Assembly: GCA_001661515.1 (NCBI GenBank)
Contig: LUVW01000031.1
Span: 62,001-126,000 of the forward strand
DNA: 64,000 bases
From: Capniomyces stellatus
Lineage: Eukaryota > Kickxellomycota > Harpellomycetes > Harpellales > Legeriomycetaceae
Direction: 5' to 3'
Within the stretch, counting starts at the first letter, position 1. Each line of letters begins with the position of its first letter. Below the pieces are notes generated by a model that saw only the letters and a program-made list of their open reading frames with translations, did not search any database and was not told where the DNA came from. This document shows, piece after piece, positions 13,501 through 23,528 of the stretch. A program made the translations under genes and the position numbers.

Positions 13501-14366
13501 CTCTGACCACTTTCAGTTTTGTTTACAGGGTCATCCCCTGTTTCAGAAACATAATTGCTCACTAAATCGTCTTTATTGATTTCTTCGTAGCCTTCTAGGC
13601 TCCCTTTATTGCCGGTTATAGTGTCTTCAAATACACAATTATAGTCAAAGCTCGTTCTAATCAGCTTGTCAAGCTGCTTCTTGAACCTTTTGATCTCATT
13701 TGACGAATTCAAGTCGATGCGACCACTACTAGAACCGGTTATGCTGTTTCCAGCTACTCCTTGACTGCGCTCATTGGTTTCATTTACCACGCCCAACTTT
13801 TCTGCGCTACTTACTCCATTTGGCTTGGCACTTGGTGGCTTTTTGGCCTCTGTTTTCAAAATAAGTGACTTTCCTTCTTTGTTGCTGTAAAAACCCATTA
13901 CTCGCTCCCACTCTAGTTGGAACTCCTTGTCCAGATTTGAGGTGTTTTTAATTATTTTTTCTGATAGTACATCGTTGTGCATTGAGACCATTTCCCACGC
14001 TCTAAAAACATTGTTCTTGACACTTAGAAAATCCGTTTCACTGTCGCTTGAAAGCTTGTCTCTCCCTGCTACATATTTAAACTCTTCTATGTTTGTTTTT
14101 TTCTTTAGCACTTGGCTCGAGTTTTTTTTGAACAACTCTATTCTGCTTGATATCGGCCTATCAAATATTTCCTTTTGTATGTCGCTATAGCCTTTTTTGC
14201 TCAAGTTCAAATCGCTACTACCCTCAGCTATAGTAAACATTGGAGTCGAGCCATTCTCTAGCGGAAATAGCTTATTCCTTTGGGTCTCCAATTTTATATC
14301 GAGCCGTTTTGCAATCCTATTTACCTTAGTCTCCACGTTATTCCTTTTATCCACAGCTGTACCCAT
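7572..14366 (-). CDS. Very large Sec7-PH Arf GEF family protein with altered catalytic motif
   Basis: One uninterrupted frame of 2264 residues. A Sec7 domain lies at about residues 745-872: it has LDLHGMAIDESIEYLL, the IELPKSTSMID turn, KFAQRYYFCNPG and the second motif LILLHTDTYNPNKKKKMS. A PH domain follows at about 1812-1958 (SWRRINLVLSASRLLFIKD to SSWIAHINLAASF), then a C-terminal helical segment. This order matches fungal Syt1/Yel1-type Arf GEFs, which promote GDP/GTP exchange on Arf GTPases. Family members carry an essential glutamate ('glutamic finger') in the Leu-Pro turn; here the position is Ser783 (codon at 12018-12020), so classical exchange activity is doubtful. The rest is Ser/Asn/Lys-rich and probably disordered, with a Gln-Thr tract before Sec7. 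No intron was needed to explain the gene. Confidence 0.88.
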   Translation of the reverse strand: MGTAVDKRNNVETKVNRIAKRLDIKLETQRNKLFPLENGSTPMFTIAEGSSDLNLSKKGYSDIQKEIFDRPISSRIELFKKNSSQVLKKKTNIEEFKYVAGRDKLSSDSETDFLSVKNNVFRAWEMVSMHNDVLSEKIIKNTSNLDKEFQLEWERVMGFYSNKEGKSLILKTEAKKPPSAKPNGVSSAEKLGVVNETNERSQGVAGNSITGSSSGRIDLNSSNEIKRFKKQLDKLIRTSFDYNCVFEDTITGNKGSLEGYEEINKDDLVSNYVSETGDDPVNKTESGQSYTSAAKTRKDSEEYENDELSYIVLSRIIRSSIGMTSVNTLDLGLNLDTTPDGSNGNSQSNGNAGNDGSNKYTDGNKNVGGKKGLRNVSNGDIQNSTRVPMIYNSSNGKDLYEKIDNVGKILDSFISSNLKLDEIGAKRAGQLENMRLKDCRQDLGKKKLLEELNLAFKEVKRKNDDSEKNTTVSSQSAWNPSSPVLNTSDKGKNKNENAESKNYLFSMNSDFRFLVTDSMLNVHLNQVDGINVDYLKYKNEFDQNTNKFKSKKPDIHINPRAMQNKRASLEKLFDSATGSSSSSEVVSTRATSDDKDMGFVKTKKSQSLKLKTEDNVHSPTLYKVEKSNMSGNSLRSYNSGIKSAIESSSRGYLNEFNYEISSRKSEDRSSTKKVALDTNFSFVTSINGSLEDRNQTQTQTQTQTQTQTQTQTQTQTEAYTEASHNSNELLGYEYVNEIEYAADTAENDYEVLLKKYMWDLDLHGMAIDESIEYLLGDIELPKSTSMIDTILFKFAQRYYFCNPGLYTTAESVYSLVFLLILLHTDTYNPNKKKKMSRKQFVKLGLEVNPKGDSLFLPVLEVLYDSITSHKFRFNNIVSYFESDSESIHKSDAKQAKTRNMQSNSKPRLDSTGTNRVSKKEMRDQNTILTDKHLKNTFNNINRIFQETEKRSVGISSRKEAKTGNVRGKLDANSSYQPAKENNSSLKNKIKTGHGMDDYKNIKFDGSMIKTIKRFRSLGNIKSTAFSNGLLGLNHDFGKLVSNSELRIISQENRGGDYPEVICMNEPHSADGCIIKTSPDRNRFTKWLKYMITSVDINGVNKNIQSPVVSEQELVSTDKYYFVPNEYSSDFERKSDLNTKNRALKSIEFYGSLSSPINGSNGVIKKGFENVEENNMESYMQFRLKMRRDSNNFNDIVNINNTGSANYLSKGKTKKNLNDAVLLTDSSSSDNSDDDNSDDKNTDGNNPDKPGSVSSSQNITFSGKNGELDVENTTKGRLLEEPEEELMRLMFDKLNCDSIENKNNSEKRCKMKYLPSTDTALGDGCSIPGCSSHSHSTKKRELTDLEPGTSDHGSRICQFTERVRRSKSFQSFVCLNSCNSIKSTSTNEYCGYKRAGRPRLGMEFSSLGELERKKSREGSVSIKSTGAESTTGTENTTSTKNTESTEKTENKEKTKSIVSTESAEIVDNDAYSKNSNPTNLIEDKPIYFKVSRPFTPYTNNDEFGEYEVIRQKDALGDIDSINSLSLQNTSLIKVKGVLKHLRKRESLQNGRRISGMLYSTKVKNSKLNLRSNKSMLRYSREHKYTNQGFGNSILINPVELATKAASSKESLVNKKDDYIVLLEASKFYSKKTNGRNPDISKTVSCSYNEPRFIDGEKGLPTCAPNEPVSILKKIDNEGLPVSKHNCARPNSKGDCNHMSPKSAKSKSAESPSALNKNLPPIPINTNESIKNQVHTDQSLDHAPSSPTNRFIQIPINENKYNKFFRSFLTSNTKIGSNERNGTNDRTARDRNDSKYSRMDGLVDKKSSSILLYSSMGYDEAVIRVDKQGVVDHKIDVTPKGRINSKSSWRRINLVLSASRLLFIKDKSKSKSILSSFKQKQKRNKEDSAKSLVRDNLKTSFVILAVVSLRNSVAVIDRDCKGYKNVFRLIVENGYQIQFICETSMELSSWIAHINLAASFKTVKIPLREISYTRIGDKQLLGNYINNSNNLVHLPADDAVSSTYLGSMFLTELDIDYVAKYGLPVVGKSLKDCVFKHSNCKDSNRLSGRVHRFCKDLVSDSVFIKKFGCQNSNKDCSSGEREVSGNIHEDTNFRNRIGCSNTDSKSPILHVYSKFNSQKLADNNGFIRPVVVTSPGRKLDGYATDVPTKRITKSLRNNLMPTTKRFSKMPRALLLGLKMVELKRHYESKINSLNSCMRMFYQLTVLVPRTKKGHFIAVETAKRTKELISEYSFAAQKLACYYKVLEVDLLIELELVNSVNANQQTL
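12219..12287 (-). repeat. Hexanucleotide repeat encoding poly(Gln-Thr)
   Basis: About eleven tandem copies of a 6-nt unit, TTTGAG/TTTGGG on the plus strand, read on the minus strand as alternating Gln and Thr codons. The tract lies just N-terminal to the Sec7 domain. Confidence 0.9.
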
Positions 14367-15312
14367 TTCGATTAAAGCCCAGTGTAAAAGTTTCTAACCG
14401 CTACTTTGAAATGAAATACCAAATAAACAAAAACAGTATTTTGCTTAACTCTAAGCGCAGGTTGAATGGCAGCTGAACTTGTGCCTCCTTTATTCGCTAT
14501 ATTGCTTTTGTTGGTTTGTTGGTTTGTTGGTTTGTTGTGTTTGTTGTGTTTAAATTTTAGTCTTAAAGTTGAAATTAAAACAAGCTATATTGTATTGATA
14601 GCAGGGTTGAAGAACTGTTTTGTTTTAGGTATAAATGCGTGTCTAGAGTAGTTGTGCAATATATATATTCCATCTTCGGACTTGGGGATAAAAGACATGA
14701 ATATTGCAACTGTGGTAAATCAGACTATTCTTCGCTGTTAAACTAGATGCATATAAAACAAGCTAAACTAGATTCTTTTAGTTTCCTTTTTAAAGATATC
14801 ATTATCAAACCATTACAAATATCGGCTATAAGTATTGTGGATTGCATTTCCCTGAAACCCAAATGTAGACAGAGCATAGAAAATTCTCCACCTATTCTCA
14901 AATTATATCTCTTTTTCATTTCTAAATGGACCAAGTTGAAATAAATAAAGTTTTATCAATTATGTAAATTCTGTTGAATTGGTTTTAATTCAATTACACC
15001 TTGTATTTTTTGTTTTTTATTCTCCGTTGCAATATTAAACCACAACTTGCCTTTATTGCCCAATTATTCTTTCTAAATACAACGACTAACGGATTTTTAT
15101 TGACTGAAACCAAATTCTTGAATGATAAAATTTAGAACCCAAAGCAAAATCAAGACAAAACGAAGTCGAGAACGAAGCTAGAAATGTGGATACAAAAACC
15201 ATAATTGTAAAGGCTAAAGATGATTTAAAATTGAAAAACTAATCTGATGCAAAAACAAAAGTCTAAATCGACGGTAATTGGAATGAAGTCCTTGTACTTT
15301 TGCTTATGTCTT

Positions 15313-15354
15313 CTAATTTGTGTCCTCTAATTTGTGTCCTCTAATTTGTGTCCT
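15313..15354. repeat. 14-nt tandem repeat, three copies
   Basis: Three perfect copies of CTAATTTGTGTCCT in noncoding DNA. No function is apparent. Confidence 0.9.
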
Positions 15355-16349
15355 CTTATTACTTCTTTTATTTTTCGATCTTGCTTGCTATATAATTCTA
15401 ATGGTTAGTGTTTTAGACAAAGTGTATGATGCTAAGCAGTGGACTTTCAACAATCTCTAATTTCTGTTTTGTGTTTGCTTTTTATTACATTTATTAAAAG
15501 TCCAGTCAAAATTGTGCTACTTTATTTGAAATATCACTCCACAAGTACCCACCCTTACGCAATAAACAGATATTGCACTTGGTGTATTTCATTTTGACAT
15601 AATAAAGTAAAGAGCTTGCAAGTAACTTTGTGGGTCAAATGTTTTTACACCAAATGGCTCCAAGCAAAGTATAGCTTGCTTCTTGACACGTTCTTGACTG
15701 TTTCAATTATATATGGGCCTTAACACTCTAATTCGACAAATATTTCTGTGCAAGTTGCTTTATAACTAGCAGAATTTTTTGAAACACAGTGCTATTTCGA
15801 AAACGAACCGCTTGATTTTATTGCTGGCACTACTAATTAAACGATGCACAACTTTGCTTGTCCAAACCAATTTAGACTAAAATTCACAACTTTTTTAAGT
15901 CTTTTGTCAATCTCCGTCTAGTTATTGCCCGCTATCCATATCAGCAAAAACTTGGTTTAACTTGCAATAAGAAATCAGCAACTTGTATCGGTTCTGGGTT
16001 ACTGCATCGGTTTCCACTTCGCCTTATGTACTTTAGCTGTTAGGCAGGTGATCTATGTCATAACAGTATGTTTTGGTTTGTGTGGAGTGTCAAAAATAGC
16101 CTTGGAAACTGTTAGAAAACAGCTTATGACATCTCAACCACGTCCAGGTACTTTCTTTCCCATCAATGGCATGGTTTTATCCAAAACAGAACCAGCCACT
16201 ATAAATTGTGAAAGATCAACCTAGAAAATTACAGATGATTTCCTAATCAATTATCTTGTGATATATCAAACTAGAAGATGGTGTAGTCGATTCAACCTAT
16301 ACTGTAAAGGATTCTTTTGATCTGCGACTATATTGGACACTGGAAGGCA

Positions 16350-16535
16350 TTTTCAAGCTTTTTCTCGACGAGTTTTTTCAAGCCTTTTTTTATCGAGCTT
16401 TTTTCAAACTATTTTTTAACGAGCTTTTTCAAGTTTTTTCTCAACGAGCTTTTTTCAAGTCTTTTCTCAACGAGCTTTTTTCAAGCCTTTTTTTAACGAA
16501 TTTTTTTCAAGCTTTTTTTTCAAGCTTTTTTTTAA
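16350..16535. repeat. Degenerate ~30-nt T-rich tandem repeat
   Basis: About six imperfect copies of a unit of the form CGAGCTTTTTTCAAGCC followed by a run of T. Each carries an AGCTTTTTTCAAG-like core. The units differ in length by a few bases, as expected for an old slippage array. No coding potential. Confidence 0.8.
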
Positions 16536-18130
16536 CACTCACATTAGCAAATATTTGCTATGTTTTATTAACCAATATTTGAAATATCAACCTGTATACT
16601 TATACTCGCAAGGTATTGGACAGAGGAATGAAAAAAAACCAGTGTTTATATTGTTGATTGTATTACAAGTTTCATAATTGTAGTAGACTATGCTTGACTC
16701 ACCTTTGAGAGTTAGTTGCATCGTTATACTTTTACATATTAAAATCCGGTTTTTAATTGGCGACATTTCAGTCTGTTTACTCTAAATAAAGACCAGCTTT
16801 TATTTTATTTTCAAGTGTCAGCAAAAAAAAAAGGGATAATGATGTACAGACCATGATACTAGAGTCGAGTCAATATATGAAATGGACACGTTATCAGGCA
16901 TTTCAACTCTGCTAGTAGCAAAGTACTGTTCCATTTATTTTATTTATTGAAATACTGTTTCATTTTTTATTACTGTCAATATTTACAGTATGTTTAATTT
17001 CTTATCCCGCTTTCAAAAAAATACGATGAAAACACCAACACCAAACCAAATCCACGGTGCTTTTTTCTGCCGTTTATTCTTGGTTTTTGTAGACCAGTTG
17101 GTTTTATACCCCAAAAAAAGAATCTAAAATTCTGATCAACATCAATGATTTTCAACAGTGCTTTTGTTAGTCGGTAGACACTTAATCACATAATGTTATC
17201 ATGTGGCAAGGTAAATATGTTTCTTGACTATAGCAAAGTTTCCAGAAGCATGTTTCATATTGCAAGTTGGAATCTTTAATTAAAATGGAGAGCATAAGTC
17301 ACGTTAAAGTAGATCAACATAACATTCACGTATATTTAAGTCAGTGCTAAATTGTCTAAATTAGCCAAAGTTTAATGTTAGCGTTTGATCTTGTCATTAC
17401 AGGCAATAACAAAAAGATATTAGCCAAACAAGTCAGGAATCAAGCATGCAAAGAAAAAAAAAAGAGGTTTCAAAAAGCGTCGTTTTACATAAACACAAAA
17501 AGAAATGCCTAATTTCAATAATAAAAAAACAAAACGCAATGTCTGTGAGCGGATTGCTTTACAGAGCAGCAACAAAGGCCACGATGGTGGCAGGGAAAGG
17601 GCAGGACGGGTTTATAGGCCCAGTACAGCTAATTGGTACCTAATAGAGATTTAGTGATGTGGTGGGACGTTATTTAGCATAGGAGTTGAAAGCAATGTCT
17701 TGAACTATTGACGTGGATAAATATCCAACAGTTTACTTTTGTAAATTTAAATGTAATTAAGCAGGGGGGTAAAGTTATTTTCTTTTTTCATAATCACTAT
17801 TCCAAAAAAAGAATTTTTACATTTGGTTAGGAGAAATAATTCACTAAAGTCAAAAGATACTGACAAATACAAACTGATGGGAATATCCCCTCAAACATTT
17901 TTGACTGTAACAAAGCTTGCTTGACGGTATACATGGACTACTTTTGCGATTATTAAGTGTAGTAGTTTAGTTTAATTCATATTTAAATTTGATGGACAAG
18001 ACATAATCGAAAAAAAAAGACTAGTTATTTTTCAAAGTCAACAACTATGGTGTTTCAAATCTAAAAATAGCCGAATTCGGGTCAAGATGGCCAGGCATAG
18101 TTTGATAGTGTTTTTAGCAAAAGTATTCAG

Positions 18131-18138
18131 TATAAATA
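18131..18138 (+). promoter_or_regulatory. TATA box of the MFS transporter gene
   Basis: TATAAATA, 177 nt upstream of the MFS start codon. The same octamer precedes the S1 protease gene at 43392. Confidence 0.55.
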
Positions 18139-18314
18139 GAGTCCAGTTTAGTGCGATGTTGTAAAACTAGAAATACAAATACACAGTTCCAAACCAATTT
18201 ATGGCATAACATAAAGTAAAGAACAATAGATAATAATATAATAAATCATAATATAATAAAGTATAGTGTAATTGATAATAACAAGTGTAATTGTATTAGC
18301 AAAAACTGCCAACC

Positions 18315-19784
18315 ATGGACTCTAACAATATGGAAAAGATACTTCAGTCAGATACAAGTATAGACGAAAAGGGGGCTAATAATGTAAACGTAAAAGTGGA
18401 GCTTACTTCAGACCAAGAGCTAACAGTGAAACGATACCTCAGAAAGGTTGACATCAGGGTCCTGCCAATCATGTACCTTTTATACCTGGGAGCAGCAATG
18501 GACCGCGGAAACATCAGTATTGCACTAGTGAATGGGCTAATTAAAGGGCTTAATCTTAGCAGTAAGAATGTGGGAGATATAAACTCATTGTTTTTCATCA
18601 CCTATGTGTTGCTGGAGGCACCATCAAACATTATGTTGAAGAAGCTCAAACCATCAGTATGGTTCACAATAATTGGTGTTGGGTGGTCTGTTGCATGTAT
18701 GTGTCTGGCTGCCGCCAAAAACGCAACGCATATGATTATTATCAGACTGATTTTGGGAGGCATAGAGTCAGGATTTACACCAGGGGTGATAGCATATCTG
18801 CCATACTGGTACACGCGTGAGGAAATTGGACCAAGAACATCAATTATGTTTTCTGCCCTGCCGCTCTCTGGTGTTGTAAGCAGTCTGATCTCTGGCGGTC
18901 TGGTTGGTCTTAAAATTCCAGGACTGGAGCCATACCAAAACGTTTTTATCTTTGGTGGAGCCATCACTCTTGTGATAGGTATTGCAGCATACTTTATTAT
19001 CCAGGATTACCCAGAAACTACAAATATACTCACCTCCGAGGAGAAACAACTGATAGTAAGCAGAGTCAATGCCAGTCAAGGAAGCGCTAAAAACTCAAAA
19101 ATCACAGTGAAACAGGCTATTGGCAGCATTACTAACTGGAAGATCTGGGTGTTCTGTATAATCGGAATGGCAAAAAATAACTGTGTTATTATTGTAGGTC
19201 TATTTGGCCCAACAATCATCAACGGTATGGGATTCTCTGGGCAAACATCCACTTTCATGGTGGCACTTCCGGCTATTGCCGGTACTTTAAGTTCGCTGTT
19301 CTGCGCATTCGTTCTTTACAAATATCCATACTGGATCAAAATGGCAATATTTGATGCTATATCAATTGTATGTTTTGCTATACTTGGCTTTACAACAAGC
19401 GTTCCAGTAAGATTGACTGCCCTTATTGTGTCAGGAATCTCCATGTTCTCGTCTCTTCCTCTGGGTATGGGGTGGATGTCGGTAAATATGGGAAGTACCG
19501 CCAGCAGAATGATTTCGTCTGCTATTTACATTATGGCTGGTTCATGTGCAGGAATAGCAACGCCATATCTCTTCACACCAAACTATGCTCCAAAGTTTGC
19601 CGTAGGTTACTTGGCAAACATCGGGCTGTCAGTACTGTCATTGATCTTTACTATTTTCTTTAAAGTGTACTTTACAAAGGTAAACAACTACCGCGATGCA
19701 AACCCAGTTGACGTTTCTCACTTAAGCGAAGAAGAGCAGAGAGAAATGAACGACGCCCACCCAAACTTTAGATTCTTCTTGTAA
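18315..19784 (+). CDS. MFS permease, anion:cation symporter (Dal5/Tna1-like) family
   Basis: Single-exon 489-residue membrane transporter. The N-terminal cytoplasmic tail ends in YLRKVDIRVLPIMYLLYLGA, followed by a segment ending DRGNISIA; this Lys/Arg-Lys-x-Asp-x-Arg...Leu-Pro pattern and the Asp-Arg-x-Asn signature are typical of fungal anion:cation symporters (allantoate, nicotinate, pantothenate and biotin transporters). About twelve hydrophobic segments are visible, six before and six after the central loop near residues 235-265, the usual length for the family. The substrate cannot be told from sequence; probably an organic-anion nutrient taken up with protons at the plasma membrane. 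A TATAAATA box lies upstream, and there is no close neighbour on either side, so it is likely regulated on its own. Confidence 0.9.
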   Translation: MDSNNMEKILQSDTSIDEKGANNVNVKVELTSDQELTVKRYLRKVDIRVLPIMYLLYLGAAMDRGNISIALVNGLIKGLNLSSKNVGDINSLFFITYVLLEAPSNIMLKKLKPSVWFTIIGVGWSVACMCLAAAKNATHMIIIRLILGGIESGFTPGVIAYLPYWYTREEIGPRTSIMFSALPLSGVVSSLISGGLVGLKIPGLEPYQNVFIFGGAITLVIGIAAYFIIQDYPETTNILTSEEKQLIVSRVNASQGSAKNSKITVKQAIGSITNWKIWVFCIIGMAKNNCVIIVGLFGPTIINGMGFSGQTSTFMVALPAIAGTLSSLFCAFVLYKYPYWIKMAIFDAISIVCFAILGFTTSVPVRLTALIVSGISMFSSLPLGMGWMSVNMGSTASRMISSAIYIMAGSCAGIATPYLFTPNYAPKFAVGYLANIGLSVLSLIFTIFFKVYFTKVNNYRDANPVDVSHLSEEEQREMNDAHPNFRFFL

Positions 19785-20975
19785 TTTGGTATCATAATTC
19801 GTAATTTTTGTTTCTGCTTTGTTTTGTTTTTTTTCAGGCTTGGTATTCAGCGCCCTCCCCCCCTTTTTTTATATGTTTGTTAGTTTAATATTTATGTTAA
19901 TTCGTGGACATTTGCGCAATAAAGCTAAATACTCTGATGTTTTCACTGATCTATTGCTGAATTTGTATGTTTTGTTTTTTTTTAAAATATCAGCTCTGTC
20001 CAGTACTTTTGGACTTTTGATAGTCTTGCAGCGTAACGGTTTCAAGAGTTAAGCGGACAAGGGCACAAACACATCTCAATTCTTGCAACGGGTATTGGCG
20101 AGATTGTCTAGTAGCCTGAACGAGATAAAGTTCCAAGTTAAAAACTACAAACCCTACTTTAAAACGTCTTTTCTTTATATTATTTTTTTTTAGCTTCCAC
20201 AGTTTGTTTGTTTTTTTCACTTTACTTTTTCTTTCTACATTTTGGCTTTTCCCATTATTGTTGAGATATGGGGTGGTGATTCTGATTCCTAAGAAGGCGT
20301 CGTTTCAAGATAATTGAGTCGTGAGATGTAGCAACTATCAAGCTTAAATAGGCTATCTGTTTAATTAAATGATTGTTCAAACCCCGCTATCTGATCCTGT
20401 CCAGGCTTAAAGTAGAACCAATCTCCCTGACCCAATGCCTATCAGGTATAGACGATCTAATTGATCGAAGGGGTATTGGCTAATAGAGTTGTTTAATGTG
20501 TCAATATAACAGTGCTTTATAGTATTTTTATAGCATTGTACGATGTTATATGTTTTGTTGTGTTGATTTTGTTACCAATAAACCACTTAAATAAACTAAA
20601 AAATCCATAAATATATAAATAATAAATGTTTGTTTCCCAATTAGCTCTAATTGGCATATTAGTGAGGTTTTCTTATTCAAACACTTTTTATTACTGTCTT
20701 CTTTCAGTCAAGTCGCTTAAATCGCGTTGATTTAGTATTTGGGTGATTGGATAAAATAGTCTAACACAATATTAGCCGATGTTTTTTTTTTCTTTCAATT
20801 GTTTTTTCTTCTTTTTTATTATCATTGAAGTTCTAATTGTTTTCTTCACTAAAGATTGTTTTACTAAATTTGTTTCTTTTTGATACCGTTACAACTTCTC
20901 TTTCGTTTTGTTGTAACAAAGTAGACACTACTTGCAACCAAAGTGTAACTTAGCAACAAATAATCCAAATACAGG
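19785..20975. other. Intergenic region
   Basis: AT-rich with T runs; no supported gene. A short frame around 20060-20165 reads like protein for about 30 codons but lacks a usable start or clear splice sites. Confidence 0.5.
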
Positions 20976-22245
20976 ATGGAGGACTTGAACAATCCAGCGT
21001 TTATTGAACTCCAGTACAATAAATACCGGGTTTTAGATGAACTTGAACATCGGGTAGAGGAGCTAACAGAATCGATATCAGAACATTTTAGTATTGTCCA
21101 AAGTCGGGTTAAAAAGGCAAGTCAGACACTAGTATAGTTCTTTGGGAGTTTGATCCTTGTTCGATACTTGATTTTCTCTTTTACTTTACCATTCAAGGCT
21201 GAAAAAACACAAACGGATTACATGAATTGTTGAAAAAAAAGGTGTTACTGGCTGGCTTTTAAAGTAACAGATCGGGAATTGCCAATATTCTTATTAGAGC
21301 GAGGATATTCACGAAGCGATTTCTATAATTTCATTAGAGAGCAACTTTACATTGTCCGAAAATGTCAGTGGCTCCATAAGCTCGCTATCAAATGTCATTG
21401 AAGCTTGTAAAAGCATGGATTTAGAAATCGAAAAGGCCCATTCCTTTTACTTGGAGCTGTAAGTATAAACGCACGTTTTAACTACAAGCATTCTGAACCA
21501 GAGAGTTCAAGTAATCAGGGTACTGCTTATAGTACAGTTGGAAGTGGAGGAAAAGATCACATTTTTAAATTGTTTTTGTTTTTTAAATTGTTTTTGTTTT
21601 TTAAATTGTTTTTGTTTTACTAATTTTAAAACATATTTACGTGGTTGTTAGGCAGGAAGTCTCAAAATTGCTAGATGTTTTGGAATCTCTAAAGTAAAGT
21701 TCCGCCTTTCCCGATATATGCTGTATTTTTAATTACTGTCTTGGAGGTGGCAGTATCCCACGAGGGGTAAATTGTAGTTGGTTGAGTGTGCTAATCGAGC
21801 TTGTTTTAAAGCAGCAATATTCTAAAGCGGCCCAACTTTTCTTCATCACTAGAAAAGATATCCTCAATATTTGAAACGTAGATACTTGGTTTTCTTTGAT
21901 AGTTTCATAGACGTTTCTATTTATCTTTCACTGCTTTTATTTCACCGTTTTTATTTCACTGCTTTTATTTTGCTGCTTTTATTTTGCTGCTTCATGTAAC
22001 TATAAAGCCATTTGAAAGAAATTGGGGAAGCTAAGGTTAGGCATACAGCTTGTTTCCGCGATATTGTAGCCAGATCAGCTACAAACATTTCTACGTTGCT
22101 TCCGCAGTGCATACCGCTCGGTAATAAATCAAACAACGGCGAAGCAGACCGGTGCTGGTTCAAAGCGGTTAGAGAGATTGAGAGTCGCAATGAATTATGG
22201 ATCATAAAAATAGGATATAAACGATCAATTTACATACACTCTTGA
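20976..22245 (+). CDS. Small coiled-coil protein of unknown function, five exons
   Basis: Five exons join in phase to 214 residues: 20976-21116, 21298-21458, 21652-21693, 21815-21877 and 22008-22245. Intron 1 has a GC donor (AAG|GCAAGT); the second is GTAAGT, the third GTAAAG, the fourth GTAGAT. The product is mostly heptad-like helix without membrane segments or signal peptide: MEDLNNPAFIELQ at the start, SLSNVIEACKSMDLEIEKA and EVSKLLDVLESL in the middle, RDIVARSATNISTLLPQC later. It may be a small subunit of a coiled-coil assembly; BORC/BLOC-1 (BORCS6-like) and dynactin p22-type subunits came to mind, but neither match is firm. If intron 3 is not removed, the frame stops at 21697 and gives 115 residues. 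The gene call rests on phase agreement across four introns; exons 4 and 5 are the weakest part. Confidence 0.55.
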
Positions 22246-23528
22246 CTTTAAAAGTAATTAGAAGCATGGCTTTGGTTGTAGATGTTGATTGTATTCTTTC
22301 TTTTATTATACTCTACATTTCAAAAAGTAAAACCAACAAAATTAATAAAAACAAGACGAACCCACACACAAAGCAAACTCTATGTTCTAATATTAAAGTT
22401 ATAATTAGTGCGATGGTGATTGATATTGGGAGTTGGCTATAAGGCAAGAATACGTAGATGGCCAGCAATCTATTGTGGGATGGAAAATACATACCGCCTT
22501 TTTTTATGAATAAAAATAAACATACTCACACAACGAGTAAAATAAGAAACAGACTTGGTAGGTGAAATGAGCAAGGTGGTATTTTGCTTACTGTATACAG
22601 TGCATCTCGTTAACGTGTGATAAAAAGGAGATCCCGGTTCATGTTGTAAAGTTTTAAACTTTGAATGGATTAGTAGAATGCGTAGAAAACATGGGCTATC
22701 TCAACATCAGATTATGCTAAATGGTCATTTATCAAATCAGACGATTGAAACGTGTGACTTATATACCGTGCGTTAAAGTCTAGTCAAAAGGAGTTTTGTG
22801 GGTGTTGCTAGAACAATCGAATGCAAAGATATACAACACAACAGATAAGATGCTAACAAAATTTAAACCCGAAAAAAAAAAGAAAAGAAAGAAATGCAAT
22901 TCCTGGGAATACTGAGTTTGGCAAACAAATCTGTAAGTAATGAGGATATCGTAACTCGAGTAAAAAAACAAAAAAAGAAATTAAAAAAAAATGAGGTTCA
23001 AGTAATTGAGACATCGAAAGAAAAAAGTAAACAGAAGTATCCAATAAAAATGCAAAGTAAATTGGGTTATAGAATTCATTGTTTTGAATTATATAATCAC
23101 ATTGCTGTAGTTTAATTAACAAATAGAAAAAGCAAAAATTAATAATTAAACCGAATAAACAGACAAAAATTAACAAAAAGCGAAAAAAAGTGAAAAGAGA
23201 CAGAAGGTGTAATTAAAGGATTAAGATAACAAGATTTAAATAGACAAAAGAAAGTTAAATGAGTAATAAGATAAAAAGCAAATAAAAACAAACAGAAAAA
23301 GTTGGAAAACCAAATTCACGTTTTCGTTATTTTTAATGAAAATTTTCAAATTAAATAAGGATTAAATGAATAGAAGTTAAACAAATACAATTGTGAAAGT
23401 AAAAGAATTGGAAACGAAAACAATAGAAAAGCAAAGATAGGGAATAAAGCGATAATTGCGAGTTGGAAGGATATTGGGGATATTAAACAGCTTTTAAGGA
23501 ATCAACTTGCCTGGGGAAATCAAAGATT
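22246..23528. other. Intergenic region with a long A-rich tract
   Basis: No gene seen. From about 22860 to 23460 the plus strand is strikingly A/purine-rich (many AAAAAG and AAATTAA words). It lies immediately upstream of ASK1 and may be its promoter or a nucleosome-poor region. Confidence 0.55.

Larger units (their letters stand above)
14367..18314. other. 3.9-kb intergenic region with several simple repeats
   Basis: No gene could be supported. It holds GTTTGTTG-type repeats near 14510-14545, a 14-nt tandem repeat at 15313-15354, a T-rich 30-nt repeat at about 16350-16535 and, at its right end, the MFS promoter. A 34-codon frame at 17539-17643 is locally less AT-rich but matches nothing I recognise. 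Confidence 0.6.

Noticed and set aside
17446..17643. Small frame with MSVSGLLYRAATKATMV at its end
   Set aside because: Somewhat protein-like, but only 34 codons from the inner ATG, with no recognisable family and no clear continuation by splicing.
20060..20165. Protein-like stretch (SQFLQRVLARLSSSLNEI) downstream of the MFS gene
   Set aside because: No start codon, no convincing acceptor/donor pair and no adjoining exon.
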